Made by a program: the position numbers and the translations under genes
From: Perkinsus olseni
Lineage: Eukaryota; Perkinsozoa; Perkinsida; Perkinsidae
Reading direction: 5' to 3'
Assembly: GCA_013115135.1 (NCBI GenBank)
Contig: JABANP010000340.1
Location: forward strand, 1 to 55,985
Length of the DNA: 55,985 nt
Notes under the pieces: model-generated
Seen by the model: the letters and a program-made list of their open reading frames with translations, nothing else
Told to the model about the DNA's origin: nothing
Databases searched by the model: none
Shown: piece by piece, positions 1-10,850 of the stretch
Numbering within the stretch: the stretch's first letter is position 1
How the letters are laid out: each line of letters opens with the position of its first letter

Positions 1-99
1 ATTGATGTGATAACATTTCACGCAGTTCGTATGAAAACAGCATCTTTCGGGTAACACAAGAGGCGACAGCGTCGTCATCTCCAATTGCTTGTAATCTCG

Positions 100-265
100 G
101 GTAATCCCCAAAATCCAAGGGAGAGGTACAAAATCCAAGGAAGCGTTTTCGGGGATCTGGTTTACCTGGGCAACAGTTCGGGTTTCTGGTTGCCCTAGGT
201 AACAGTTTCGGGATCGGGTTGCCCTGTCGGGTTTCGGGAGGGGTTTCTGGTTTCCCGTTCCTGCC
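100..265. repeat. Degenerate short direct repeats upstream of the roadblock gene
   Basis: Two copies of the decamer AAAATCCAAG lie near 112-145. They are followed by three imperfect copies, spaced about 30-35 bp, of a unit resembling TCTGGTTGCCCTAGGTAACA. The AAAATCCAAGG word recurs around 28.27-28.40 kb and on both sides of the LTR element at 28.95 and 33.42 kb, so this is a dispersed genomic repeat. No gene is visible in bases 1-371. Confidence 0.5.
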
Positions 266-371
266 TTCACCCACAAATCGGCCTTTTTTCTGTCGCCTTT
301 GCCTGCCTGTCGCACGCGCTTCCTGTCAATCTGACTCACTATCCGCTCGCAGCTTCCATTACTTACCACCA

Positions 372-884
372 ATGGTAGGTTAGCCACATCATCACCATCA
401 TCGTAGTAGGGGTTGTTGATCATCTTCCTTTTCCCAGTCCGAAGTTGAGGAGACTCTGAATCGTATTAAGACCCACAAAGGCGTGTCTGGTATCGTCATC
501 GTCAATCATGAGGGTGTATGTCGATGATGATGATGTTGATAACATTACCAATCGTATCAGGTACCCATACGCTCGACATTGGAACAGAAGTATACTTTGC
601 AGTATTCTGCACTCATAACCCAGCTAACCCATAAAGTACACTCCTTTGATTATTATTAGATTCTTATGGTCTTGTTATTATTATCAGGCCAGATCCGTCG
701 TTCGAGACTTGGATCCTCAAAACGACTTGACATTCTTGAGGCTTCGATCGAAGAAACATGAGATTATGGTCGCGCCCGATAAGGACTATATTCTCATCGT
801 TATTCAAGTAATTGTGGTGGGAGTGCAAGTTATCACCATCATCATATTCAGGATCCCCATGCTGACCAGCAGCTCAATGCTTGA
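372..884 (+). CDS. DYNLRB1: Dynein light chain roadblock (LC7 type), 5 exons
   Basis: Roadblock/LC7 light chains dimerise and bind the dynein intermediate chain, in cytoplasmic and axonemal motors. Exons at 372-374, 438-515, 561-635, 688-807 and 852-884 join in frame to 102 residues; the human protein has 96. The third and fourth exons carry the family core almost unchanged, including [15 protein letters not shown] and [15 protein letters not shown]. The N-terminal exon reads [10 protein letters not shown] and continues into GIVIVNHEG. The first exon is only the ATG, followed at once by a GTAGGT donor; this start is chosen because the next exon enters in frame with family residues 2-4. The C-terminal tail ([10 protein letters not shown]) is a few residues longer than in animals. 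It is convergent with the KIN17 gene, 174 bp between stops. Confidence 0.93.
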
Positions 885-1058
885 TGATGATCGTGATGAT
901 AATTATAATTCATGATAGTTCGATGTTGTGTTTGATAGTCCGTAGTCACCAAAAATGTCAACTGACAAGTTGGCACGTGCCTGGTCAGGACTCCTGACTC
1001 AGGAGAATGTTCCCCTGATAATAACTGCATAACTCAACCCCAACTTCACTGCTGGTTA

Positions 1059-3047
1059 TCAAACTTTACATATATCCTCAGGACGTAGTTTAACTTCCTC
1101 CTTGTTAACTTCTAATATTATTGTACATTCACCAGTGGTAATATCCACATTCTTCAATACCCCAAATTGATCCCTACAAAGTATTAATAGTAATACTCAT
1201 GATGATGATGATGATGATCTTGTTGTTGCTACCTGTATTGTCCAAGTACAACTTGTATTGTTCGACCATTAGCTGGTGTAACTGTTTGTAGATCTTCTTG
1301 ATCCAACTCCAATACATCACCCGTCTTCAATATTTTAACATGGCATACGTATGGTGATATTATCTTCCTTATCTCACCTTTACTCTTATAATATTTACCA
1401 TCACATAACCCTTTATTCAGGACCTGCATCATTATCATAACAGCATTTAGACAGACAAAGCATTGTTCAAGTGTCGTTCCTTCATTAGTATTACCTTGAC
1501 AATAAGACCCTTCGTCAACCATGCATCAGATGCTCTTTCATCACCATTATGATGATGAGCGGATTCTTTCTTGATACACGAAGTGGTGGCTGGTGTGATC
1601 ATGTCCGAGTCATCTCTACGCTGTTTCTTCCTATTAGGCGAAGAACTACCACAATACATCATACGTTAGTAAATTGTATATATTACCTGGGGTACTCATC
1701 ATCATCATCATCATCAATTGCCACTACCACATCATCATCTTCTTCTTCTTCCATTTTCATCCAAAGTTCAGCCTCATCTTTAGCTGCCTTCACCGCGGCT
1801 TCCTCCAATACATTTACTTCTGATAGCAAATACACGATAATCATCATCATCATCATCACCTCCTCCACATCGTTGATTATATAGTCGTTGATATTACTTG
1901 GTGTTATATTTTGTTGTTTGGTTGATCTGCTGCCGGCATTCCTCTTGACATCAATTAAATTCATAACCTCCAATTCAACTTTATCCGTATCATTCTTCCT
2001 ATCGAGAGTGGTTGCTTTGATCTCCTTAACATCATCTTTCCCAGCTGATGCTGATCATCATCACAACAACAAAGCTTCATCATCACCACCATCATCAACA
2101 CCCTACTATTACTACCTTTCGCCATACGAACTTGTTTAGCTATACGCCTTTCCTCCTGTTTCTCTTCGTCAGCTTCTTGCTTCTTGTCGGCTTGATATTT
2201 CGCTTCTCGCTCCATTCTCTCCCTGATAGATACACACCCCTTCCTGCTATCGTCATCATTGTTCAGTACTAGATACACACCCCTTCCTGCTATCATCATC
2301 ATCATTGTTCAGTACTAGATACACACCCCTTCCTGCTATCATCATCATCATTGTTCAGTACTAGATACACACCCCTTCCTGCTATCATCATTGTTCAGTA
2401 CTAGATACACACCCCTACCCTAGGTTACTACCTGTCTATATATTCTAGATACCATCCCCTTTCAGTTTTCTCTATCTTTGCTTTCCCCGTTCTACCCAAA
2501 TAGAGTACAAACCCGGTGAGAGTACACCAAGCAGTAGAGTTCATATGAACATGTTGTTTATCTGAAACATAAGGAAAACAGCAGTAATGACGATAATAAT
2601 AATAGCATGCTGATCGGAGGTGTTACCTGATATTAGATCCTGATACACCTGATTAGCCAGTACCCTTGTTGATCTATACCGTGTTGATAATAGCCTCCTG
2701 AAGATGATCATCATGCTGGTCATGGTGGTCATGGTGGTGATATCATCATTACATAAAGGTTGATTCGAACTCTCGTGAGAAATCATTCATGTATTTACCA
2801 GGTCTCTGTATAAATAACTGCATCTGTCTAAGATGCTGTTCTGAGGTTCTGAGATCACAACAGCATGATGATGACCACCACCACCGTAATAAGGATGTTG
2901 TTGTTACCTGTGGCATTTGAATCCATTCTCATCTCTGCATTGCTTCTGACACATTTGACAATACCATTTTAGTTTCTGTAGGCCCTTGGCCTTCATCTTA
3001 TTATCCAACCATTTTGGTGTCCATTTCTCGGCCCTCCCTTTACCCAT
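1059..3047 (-). CDS. KIN17: KIN17 DNA/RNA-binding protein, multi-exon
   Basis: KIN17 is a conserved nuclear nucleic-acid-binding protein linked to replication, repair and pre-mRNA processing. Reading leftward, exon 1 (3047-2908) starts MGKGRAEKWTPKWL and holds the zinc-finger segment WYCQMCQKQCRDENGFKCH. The next exons give YMNDFSREFE, then the winged-helix segment (RYRSTRVLANQVYQDLIS, HVHMNSTAW, ERGWYLEYIDR). A charged coiled-coil-like exon (EREAKYQADKK) and an acidic spacer follow. The C-terminal SH3-like/KOW tandem includes WLTKGLIVKVLNKG, GDVLELDQEDLQTV and GQYRG, ending in EDICKV. The joins keep frame across about nine introns, several near 55 nt with GTAA donors. The promoter region is shared with CSTF2, whose ATG is 200 bp away. 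The middle acidic exons are the least certain part. Confidence 0.92.
2227..2416. repeat. Tandem repeat inside a KIN17 intron
   Basis: About 4.3 copies of a 40-46 bp unit that begins AGATACACACCCCTTCC and ends CATTGTTCAGTACT. Copies differ only in the number of ATC triplets (unit lengths about 43, 46, 46 and 40). The array fills the KIN17 intron between the IDR exon and the RERMEREAK exon. On the transcribed minus strand every unit carries the acceptor-like TATCTAG, and the acceptor actually inferred (TATCTATCAG) is the diverged last copy. Confidence 0.85.
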
Positions 3048-3168
3048 CAGCAACAAGAAGAAGAAGAAGAGAGGATGACAACAACAACACTAAGATAACG
3101 ACATTAATGGTGATATGGAACATCATCCATCTCAACAACGAACACAACTGATACTGTATAATAATTTT

Positions 3169-3181
3169 GTGGCGCGTGACG
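3169..3181. promoter_or_regulatory. Candidate bidirectional promoter element
   Basis: The 13-mer GTGGCGCGTGACG lies between the divergent KIN17 and CSTF2 start codons, 122 bp and 67 bp away. The same 13 bases occur at 12133-12145, again between two divergent genes. I saw no third copy. A regulatory role is inference from position and from the exact match in otherwise AT- and triplet-rich spacer. Confidence 0.5.
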
Positions 3182-3247
3182 GAATCGAGGGTCGATGGGT
3201 CGTCGTCGTGATGTCGTCGTATCAGTGTTGTTGATATCTCCCTAGTG

Positions 3248-4815
3248 ATGTCATCATCATCATGGTCGTATGGATCACAACAACGTGCTGTTAACAGGAA
3301 TTGTAGTGTATTTGTTGGTAATATACCCTATGAGGCTTCAGAGGTAATAACACAGCAGAAGAGGAGGAGGGGGATTTATGGTAGTATATGGTAGTCGTCG
3401 TCAGGAGGAGTTAAGGGAGATATTCAGCAGAGTTGGGCCGGTGATATCATTCCGTTTAATGAAAGATAAGGAGACAGGCATGCCCAAAGGGTATGGGTTC
3501 TGCGAGTAATACTCATGCATTACGTTTGGTGTGGTATTAGTAATGATAATAGGTATCGAGATATGGAGACTGCGTATAGTGCCATGAGGAACCTATCCAA
3601 TGCTGATTATGGTGGTAGACCATTACGTGTTGATTGGGCTGATCATGAATTAAGGAATTCTGAAGCTGTTACTAAAGTAATGGTACTACCCGCAACTACT
3701 GCCCTATATTGATAGTAGTAGGTATTAAGAACATCGAACGCTGAGGTCTCTGAAAGAACTGAGAAAATAGTAAAGGATAGGCTGCAGGTAATAACAACAA
3801 CAGTTGTTGTATCAAGCCGAGCAGCATAATCATCATTTTAGGAGTTTAGAGGTAAAATAACTGATGAGACTATCGAACTGGCTGTTAGTGATATGCAACC
3901 ATTCAGGGAGATATCAACATTAATTGATGTAATAATAATAATGACAATCACTGGAGTCTCACCATTATTATTATCAGATACTATCTAGCGAACAATTAGT
4001 ACATGTATTGGCGGAGATGCAGAGATTATCATTAACAGATCCAGATACTACTAAAGCGTTACTAGCAACACAACCTCAGTTGAGAGTGGCTATAGCATTC
4101 GCATTAGTAATAATGAAAATAATTCTGTATGGTCATAATACTATTACTATCTAGATACGAATCAACGTGATAACCGATCCTTTCCGTAGAGCTAATACGA
4201 CAACACGGTCTGCTGGCACTCTGATGGCTGATGGGAATACTACGACTAATAAAAGACAACGTAAATATTAGTATTGGTAACATATGTCGTACTCGAGTGA
4301 TATCTTAGGATTGTCACTGGATAATAATGGTGGTCATGATAATACTTCGCCACAACCACCATGGGCAAGAATGCATCACCATCAACATGATGAAGATGAA
4401 GGTAGTATTGATTGTGATGCTTGTAGTAACGATGATGGTGGTGATGTCGATCAGATGGGCCCAAACATGGTGTTAGTAGTGATAATGAGTCGTACGATGT
4501 AATAATAATAGTGTTATTATCATTTGCATAGCATTACTGTAGGTTACTCCAACTGAGTAGTGAGGAGAAGATGCGTGTCATTGAACAGTTCTCTTCGTTA
4601 TCAACTGATGAGATATCAGAATTACCACCGGAGGTTAGGGAATCAATGGAGACACTCGTAATAATAATAATAATAGCTAGCACCACTCATACTACCACTA
4701 CTATTATGAATAGGTTCGGGAATGGGTGGTATCACAGCAACAACATCAGCATCATCATCATCATGGTGATGAATGGCAGCAGGAAGGTGATGCCGAGGGT
4801 ACCAATGAGCAGTAG
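3248..4815 (+). CDS. CSTF2: Cleavage stimulation factor 64 kDa subunit (CstF-64/Rna15)
   Basis: CstF-64 binds GU-rich sequence downstream of poly(A) sites through its RRM. Exon 1 (3248-3343) gives RNP2 ([14 protein letters not shown]); exon 2 (3404-3505) gives RNP1 ([11 protein letters not shown] across the splice); exon 3 (3553-3676) completes the RRM with [17 protein letters not shown]. Further exons give the hinge that contacts CstF-77 ([29 protein letters not shown]). The C-terminal three-helix domain follows ([29 protein letters not shown]), then a His/Gln-rich tail. Between hinge and C-terminal domain is a short low-complexity linker ([16 protein letters not shown]) instead of the long Gly/Pro linker of animals. 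An intron at about 4262 with donor GTAAAT is needed to avoid a stop; the splice joining PNM to LLQLS is the least certain. Confidence 0.92.
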
Positions 4816-4961
4816 TACACGTACTAGAAGGAGGAGAGCAATAATATTGTTGATGATAGTCTGAGTATATTTGCCACTTTCTTACTTATCACATTATTGT
4901 TGTGTTATTACTCTGGTTAGTATCATCGTCAGTAGGTGTTGTTATAGTCTTCACTGTTGTA

Positions 4962-7900
4962 ATGGACACATCAATGGCCACAACAGAGGGACCACCATCC
5001 GTGGTCATGGCCCCTCCACCACCACCACCACCACCATCTAATGGGATACAACAGCAGCATAATAAGGACTATATAGTACAATACAAGAGGACTAGACGTG
5101 GTAAGTATAGTAATACCATAGTCCTAGTAGTATTACTATTGTTATGGTATGTAGGTAGAGTAAGAAGGATTGTAAGAGAATCTTATCTAAGGGATGATAT
5201 ATCCTGTGGATTTATAGAATGTGATTATTGTAGAGAAGATGATACCACAACTCCCCATCATCATGATACTACAATGCAACAACAAGAAGGGGAAGATAAT
5301 GCAGTTATGTCTGTTGAATATGGTAATACTACCACTACTAGTAACACCAACATCCATATTATTATTATCAACATCAGGTATACCGGTATTATCCCCACAT
5401 ATTGTTATCATACCAACACCATCAGTCTGTATTAAACAATTGGACTGGTTATGTGATTCCTGTGATGTTGACGCTTGGCATCTGGGTAATGTAGTTATAA
5501 CCTATACTGCATTAAATGTAATAATTATTCATGCGTACTAAGTATGAACATCGCCATCATCATCATTATCCCTGATAGGCATTGAAGCACGCAGGCAGTA
5601 GAGGAGGGTCTGCTGGTGGTAGTAGGCAGGGTAGTTATGATAGACTACGTAATAGATGTCGTGAATAGTAACATTACCACTCTACAACATACGAAGGAGG
5701 ACGGAGGGGGCATCCAAGTAATGTTAGTTCGGGTGAAGGTAGTTGTTCATTACTCTTCCTACTACAGATCACCCTCCTCAACATCATTAACCTCCAATTT
5801 CTATGTCTTTGCTAATGAGCATTGTCGTGATACATTCGTACCGATGGAGATGCCAACAACAACAACAACAGGAGGAGGAGAAGACTCTCTTGATGATAAT
5901 AATGATGGCAGTGATGTTAATGATACCAGGGATCTATGTTGTACATTGAAGGTTGCCCAATGGTAGTATCACCATCATCATCATTAGGATGAGGGGGAGG
6001 AGTGGTATACGCGAGCTAGGTACGATAATCATTTGGGTATACCTAACGCATCATTGGTATTATGTAATGATAATAAATGTAAAGAAAAGGCGCAAAGGAT
6101 GGGGTATAAGGGTGATATCGTCACCTGCCAAGAATTGTGTGATAGTAAAGTAATACTCATATCACTATCCCTACTACTACTACCACCTCTATTATCTTGT
6201 ATGATACCCTTATTATTATTATCCCAATAGTTACACGAGGTGTATCCTACATGTGCTGAGAAGCTAGCATCATCGACACTAGCTAGTACTACTACCACTA
6301 CACCTGATAATATGGCTGATGATGGTGGATATACAGGTAGTGTAACAACAACACTATAATCACACAACACTAGTATTACCATTAGGCCATTATCATCGTA
6401 GTATCATTACTAAAGGTCTACAAGATGGTACGATGCATCAGGGTGTGCTCAGAGCTTCAGTTAGTACTTGGCAGAGAGGTAAGGTCATACTCAAAGATGA
6501 CAATAATAATGAAGTACATATGATGATAAGGGGAAGGTAATAATAATACCAACAACAAAAAGACGAAGGAGGAGAAGGAAATTAATGATGATGATCATTC
6601 TTTGTAGATTCAATATCAATCGTGCAGTGGATGGTGATGTTGTTGCTGTTGAAGAGATAAGTCAGGCAACTGGAATGGTGATGATGATGATGATGACGAA
6701 GACGGCGGCGGTGCTGCCGATGCTGTTCCCACTACGGCTACTGAGGCTATGGAAGAGAGAATCACTGAAGGTGATGGAGGACGGCAGACGAGACAACAGG
6801 AGGAGGAAGGTAGTGTATTATAACGATCCATCGATCATCATACTCATCATCATCATTGTTGTTGATGTTATGGTAGGAGGTATTATCATCGAGAAGGAGG
6901 GCAGGGTAGTTGGAATCATCAAACGTAATTGGAGGGAATATGCTGGTACACTCCGACCACTACAAACAACAACAACTCAACAACAACAACAAGGAGAGGA
7001 GAAGGAGGGGTAGTAGGAAGGACAATAGACAATGTGGATCACTCTCCTAATCTTGATCAGTGATACAACTAATACTCAACCCAATGGTGCTGCTGGTGGT
7101 GTTGGTGTTGGGTATAGCAAGATAGATAGGATATTTATACCAGCTAACCCTCGTATACCCAATATCAGGATTGCTACCAAACATAGTAATGATTTGGATA
7201 ACATGAGGATATGTGTTGCTATTGATTCATGGGATAGAACATCAAGATTACCACAGGTAATAACCCAACCCTGTCCTCCACCTCCCCCTCCTCTGCTGTT
7301 GATGATGATGATGGTGTTGTTGGTGTTTCAGGGGCATTGGACTCGTATACTTGGTAAATGCGGTGAGAGAGATACTGAATCATCGGTTATATTACATGAA
7401 CACAATGTTATCACTAGGGAATTTTCTGATGATGTTATGAGATGTTTACCACCTAAGGATTTCCAACCAGATGAGTAATGATGATAATACCAACAGTAGT
7501 AGTGATGATGATGATGATGTATTGTTAGAGAGGAGATATCCCGAAGGTTGGATCTTAAGAGATGTTACTGTTTGTAGTATTGATCCGCCGGGATGTAAAG
7601 ATATTGATGATGCCCTAAGTTGTGAGGTAATAACAATACTCATCACTAACAATATCATCATCATCATCATCAATATAACTACATTTTCACTATTATGATT
7701 ATGCTGCTGTTGCTGCTGCTGCTCTTCTTCTTCTCCTTGTAGGTGTTACCTAATGGTAACTGGCGTATAGGAGTGCATATAGCTGATGTTACACATTTTG
7801 TGCATCCTAATACTGCTATTGACAAAGAGGCCGCTGAGAGATGTACAACAGTGTATTTGGTGGAGAGAAGAACTGATATGTTACCAAGTCTGTTAACAAC

Positions 7901-9809
7901 TGATTTATGCAGTCTAGTAGGAGGTAAAGATAGATTATGTTTTTCGGTATTATGGGAGATGGATGCCAATAATAAGAAGGAACCCTTCAAGATAGTTAAC
8001 ACTCAATTCCATAAAGCCATTATCAATTCTAATGCTGCATTAAGTTATGGTGAAGCACAAGCACGTATTGATGATAAGAATGACCACACTGATCTTACTC
8101 AAAGTAATACTAACAACAACAACATCATCATCATCATCATCAGTAGTAGTACTCCCTTGCACTACTACTAGCCCAACTAATAGGGCTAGGATGGTGCCGA
8201 TGATGATGGTTTGCGTTATTGTCAGGTATAAGACGTCTATTGAAAGCAGCTATGGTTATTAGACGTAAACGTATGTCTGGTGGTGCATTAGAATTAGCAA
8301 GTCAGGAAGTACGATTTGAACTGGATTCGGAGACTAGTGATCCAACTGATGTCGCTGAATACACTATGAAGGATACTAACAGGCTTGTTGAGGAATTTAT
8401 GTTGTTGGCTAATACTTCAGTAGCACAACAAATACTCAAGGTAATAATAACAACAACACCGACAACAACAGCATATATCGTTATTATGCGACGACAGAGC
8501 GATGATGATTATGATTGGTGATGATGATATTGTTCAGCATTTCCCGAGTAACAGCGTTCTTAGACGTCATCCACCACCCAAAGAACAACAGTTGAAGGCA
8601 TTGAAATCCTTACTTGAGAAACAAGGTAGTAAAGTTACTTTATAGTACTATCATCATTGGCATCATGGTCATCATCATTTATTGTTGTTCAGGTGTTAAA
8701 GGGTTCAAGTTTGGTAGTAATAAGGAATTATCCAATAGTCTCAATACAGTGTGTACTAGAAAGGATGATCCTTACTTCAATAGATTAGTTAGAATAATGA
8801 CTACTCGGACAATGAACCAAGCACAGTAATAATAAGACGAGGAGGAGGGGATAGATAGTGGCTCTCATCATACACAACATCATCATCATGTCACTCAGCA
8901 ATCACTAAGCATCAATCACTGAGCATCAATCACTCAGGTATTTCTGTACGGGAGAGGTTGAGAATGGTATGTTTTCCCATTATGGTTTGGCTATGGGGTT
9001 GTATACCCATTTTACCAGTCCTATTAGACGTTATGCTGATATTCTAGTAATATCATCACTAGGCATCATCCTTTGCAACATGGGCTACTAGCGAACGACG
9101 ATGTTAGGTACATCGTCTATTAATGGCATCTTTGGGTATCAGACCATTACCACAACAATTGAATGATAAAACAGCTGTTACTGAACAATGTGATAAAATC
9201 AACTTCAGACATCGCAATGCACAGTTCGCAGGACGTGCATCAGCTGAACTACACACCTTCCTGTAATAATAATCATCATCATACTAATCACTAACACTTG
9301 TATACATCAGATACTTCAACAAGAAGGGTCCATGCATCGCCGATGCTGTTATTACTCGTGTTAGAGCGGCAGCACCAACAACAACAACTAATGTGAAGCA
9401 GCATAGACAGCATCATAGTGCTGGTAGTTTACAAGTTGTAGTACCAAGATTTGGTATTGATGGTGTATGCAAATTGGAGAATTGTGATGAGAATGGTGAA
9501 TGGAAGTGTAATGAGGATAAGATGATAGCAGTTAATGATAAATTGGGAATAACCCTTGCTGTATTCGACCATATTCAAGTTAGGATAATGGCTGATAATA
9601 CAGACTTCAGGTAGTAGTAGTAGTAGTAGTAGTACTACTATGGAGGTGATGTTATTATCCCTTATGTTAGATTCAAGACAGTAATGACACTACTGGAGAA
9701 ATCTAAAGCAAATGAGATCGATACGTACGAGGAGGCGGAGGCTAACAGAAAGAAGGTGGATAAAGAGATGTGTCCAGATAGAATAAGTAGGGATGATAAC
9801 GTCGCCTAG
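4962..9809 (+). CDS. DIS3: Exosome nuclease DIS3/RRP44, about 20 exons
   Basis: DIS3 is the processive 3'-5' RNase of the RNA exosome. A Pro-rich N-terminus leads into [13 protein letters not shown] and the exosome-contacting CR3 cysteines (C-G-x3-C-x2-C). The PIN domain follows ([34 protein letters not shown]), then cold-shock domains ([24 protein letters not shown]). The RNB domain has its Asp cluster intact ([14 protein letters not shown]) with [32 protein letters not shown] and [15 protein letters not shown]. The S1 domain ends the protein ([32 protein letters not shown]). Two of four PIN metal ligands appear replaced. Introns are short (45-80 nt), mostly GTAATA...AG. The join after the YDRLR segment near 5650-5780 is ambiguous. 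The gene starts 146 bp after CSTF2. Confidence 0.93.
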
Positions 9810-9861
9810 TGGGACAAGTAATAATACCAGTTCTTATACGTCAAATGCTGTTTCATAGCTT

Positions 9862-10171
9862 TTAAGTGTTGTGTGATGAGTGGATAAGATGTTGCACTAC
9901 TGAGACCACTATCTCCCACCTCCGTCTGAATAACACAATACTGAGGGTAGTGTTAACAGAGAAGTTTTCCTTATCATGTAGTATCAACATGTACCAGCAA
10001 AGTGTCTTATCAATATTATCGAGAAGGACGTGAATAAACACCCAAAGTTCTTCCGATGTAGTCAATACTGCATCCTTCCCTTATCTTATATGTTAAATTA
10101 TAATCCAATACCATACCAGTTATATTCTCAATAAACTCCTTTACTTCATCAAACCTGAGTAGATGATCCAT
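9862..10171 (-). CDS. Small hypothetical protein
   Basis: Not recognised. Starting MDHLLRFDEVKEF at 10171, the frame can be carried by a roughly 37-nt GT-AG intron (donor GTATGG, after ENITG) into GKDAVLTTSEELWVF and on to a stop at 9862, giving about 90 residues. The second exon alternates hydrophobic and charged residues (LLDNIDKTLCWYMLILHD). The opposite strand here is stop-rich, which favours this strand. Its ATG lies 7 bp from the methyltransferase start on the other strand, and its stop lies 53 bp from the DIS3 stop. It could instead be part of a longer unrecognised gene, or not coding. Confidence 0.35.
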
Positions 10172-10178
10172 TGTGATA

Positions 10179-10774
10179 ATGATGTTGTTGTTGTTCAGGT
10201 CAGGTGCATTCGATAATCTTGAAGCTCTCAAACGTACAACATTCGACACATGGGGTCTTGATACAGGTTTATTGAGGGGTATCATGCAGCATATTGTAAT
10301 ACCACATTACAACCACATTAATAGTGATGTAATGAGTATTGGAGATCTTGGAGCTGGTGGTGGACATTATTCTCAATGGTTTAATAATACTGGTATAGTA
10401 CACGCATATGCATTTGACGGTATTAATGATATCACAAATGTAGTGATACTCTCAGTCTTGCTGCTATTGCCACACCTTTGATGATAGATTACTCACGGGC
10501 GTGTATCGTACATGGATCTAACTTCACCAATTATATCAGCAGTTGAGCAGGGAGTTGGAAGAGTATTTGATTGGGTAATGAGTATTGAGGTGGCAGAGCA
10601 CATACCCAAACAATATTCCCAAACACTGGTAATAGTGATGCAAGGCATTATTGAAGTGGATATTATTGATTTGGATGATAGGTGAGTAATTGGAATAGTA
10701 TGGCAAGATATGGTATGATAATAAGCTGGAGTGACCAATTAATGGGGATTGGCCATGTCAATCCATTACCGTAA
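10179..10774 (+). CDS. Class I SAM-dependent methyltransferase
   Basis: The glycine-rich SAM-binding loop is plain: SIGDLGAGGGHYSQWF, followed by the motif II region HAYAFDGINDIT. Upstream FDNLEALKRTTFDTWGLDTG and downstream YMDLTSP, VFDWVMSIEVAEHIP, SWSDQLMGIGHVN match a family of small-molecule-type methyltransferases. Exons end near 10439, 10627 and 10771; the internal joins are in phase. The substrate is unknown. The start is uncertain: the ATG at 10179 gives MMLLLFRSGAFDN, but a TTCAG acceptor at 10198 could mean an upstream exon. The stop at 10772 overlaps a donor-like GTAATAATAATAATC. Splicing there would extend the reading frame to about 10932, over the 3' end of the convergent gene. 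Confidence 0.75.
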
Positions 10775-10850
10775 TAATAATAATCATCACGTGATAATAC
10801 TAGGACTACGGGTGATTACTATAATGCGGTATATAATTACGGTAGTACCA

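Noticed and set aside
4264..4275. TAG after KRQRKY as the CSTF2 stop
   Set aside because: An intron starting at the GTAAAT just before restores a frame that continues into the recognisable CstF-64 C-terminal domain.
10016..10285. 89-residue minus-strand frame across the methyltransferase start
   Set aside because: Its first half is the antisense shadow of the FDNLEALKRTT exon; only the part left of 10171 could be coding.
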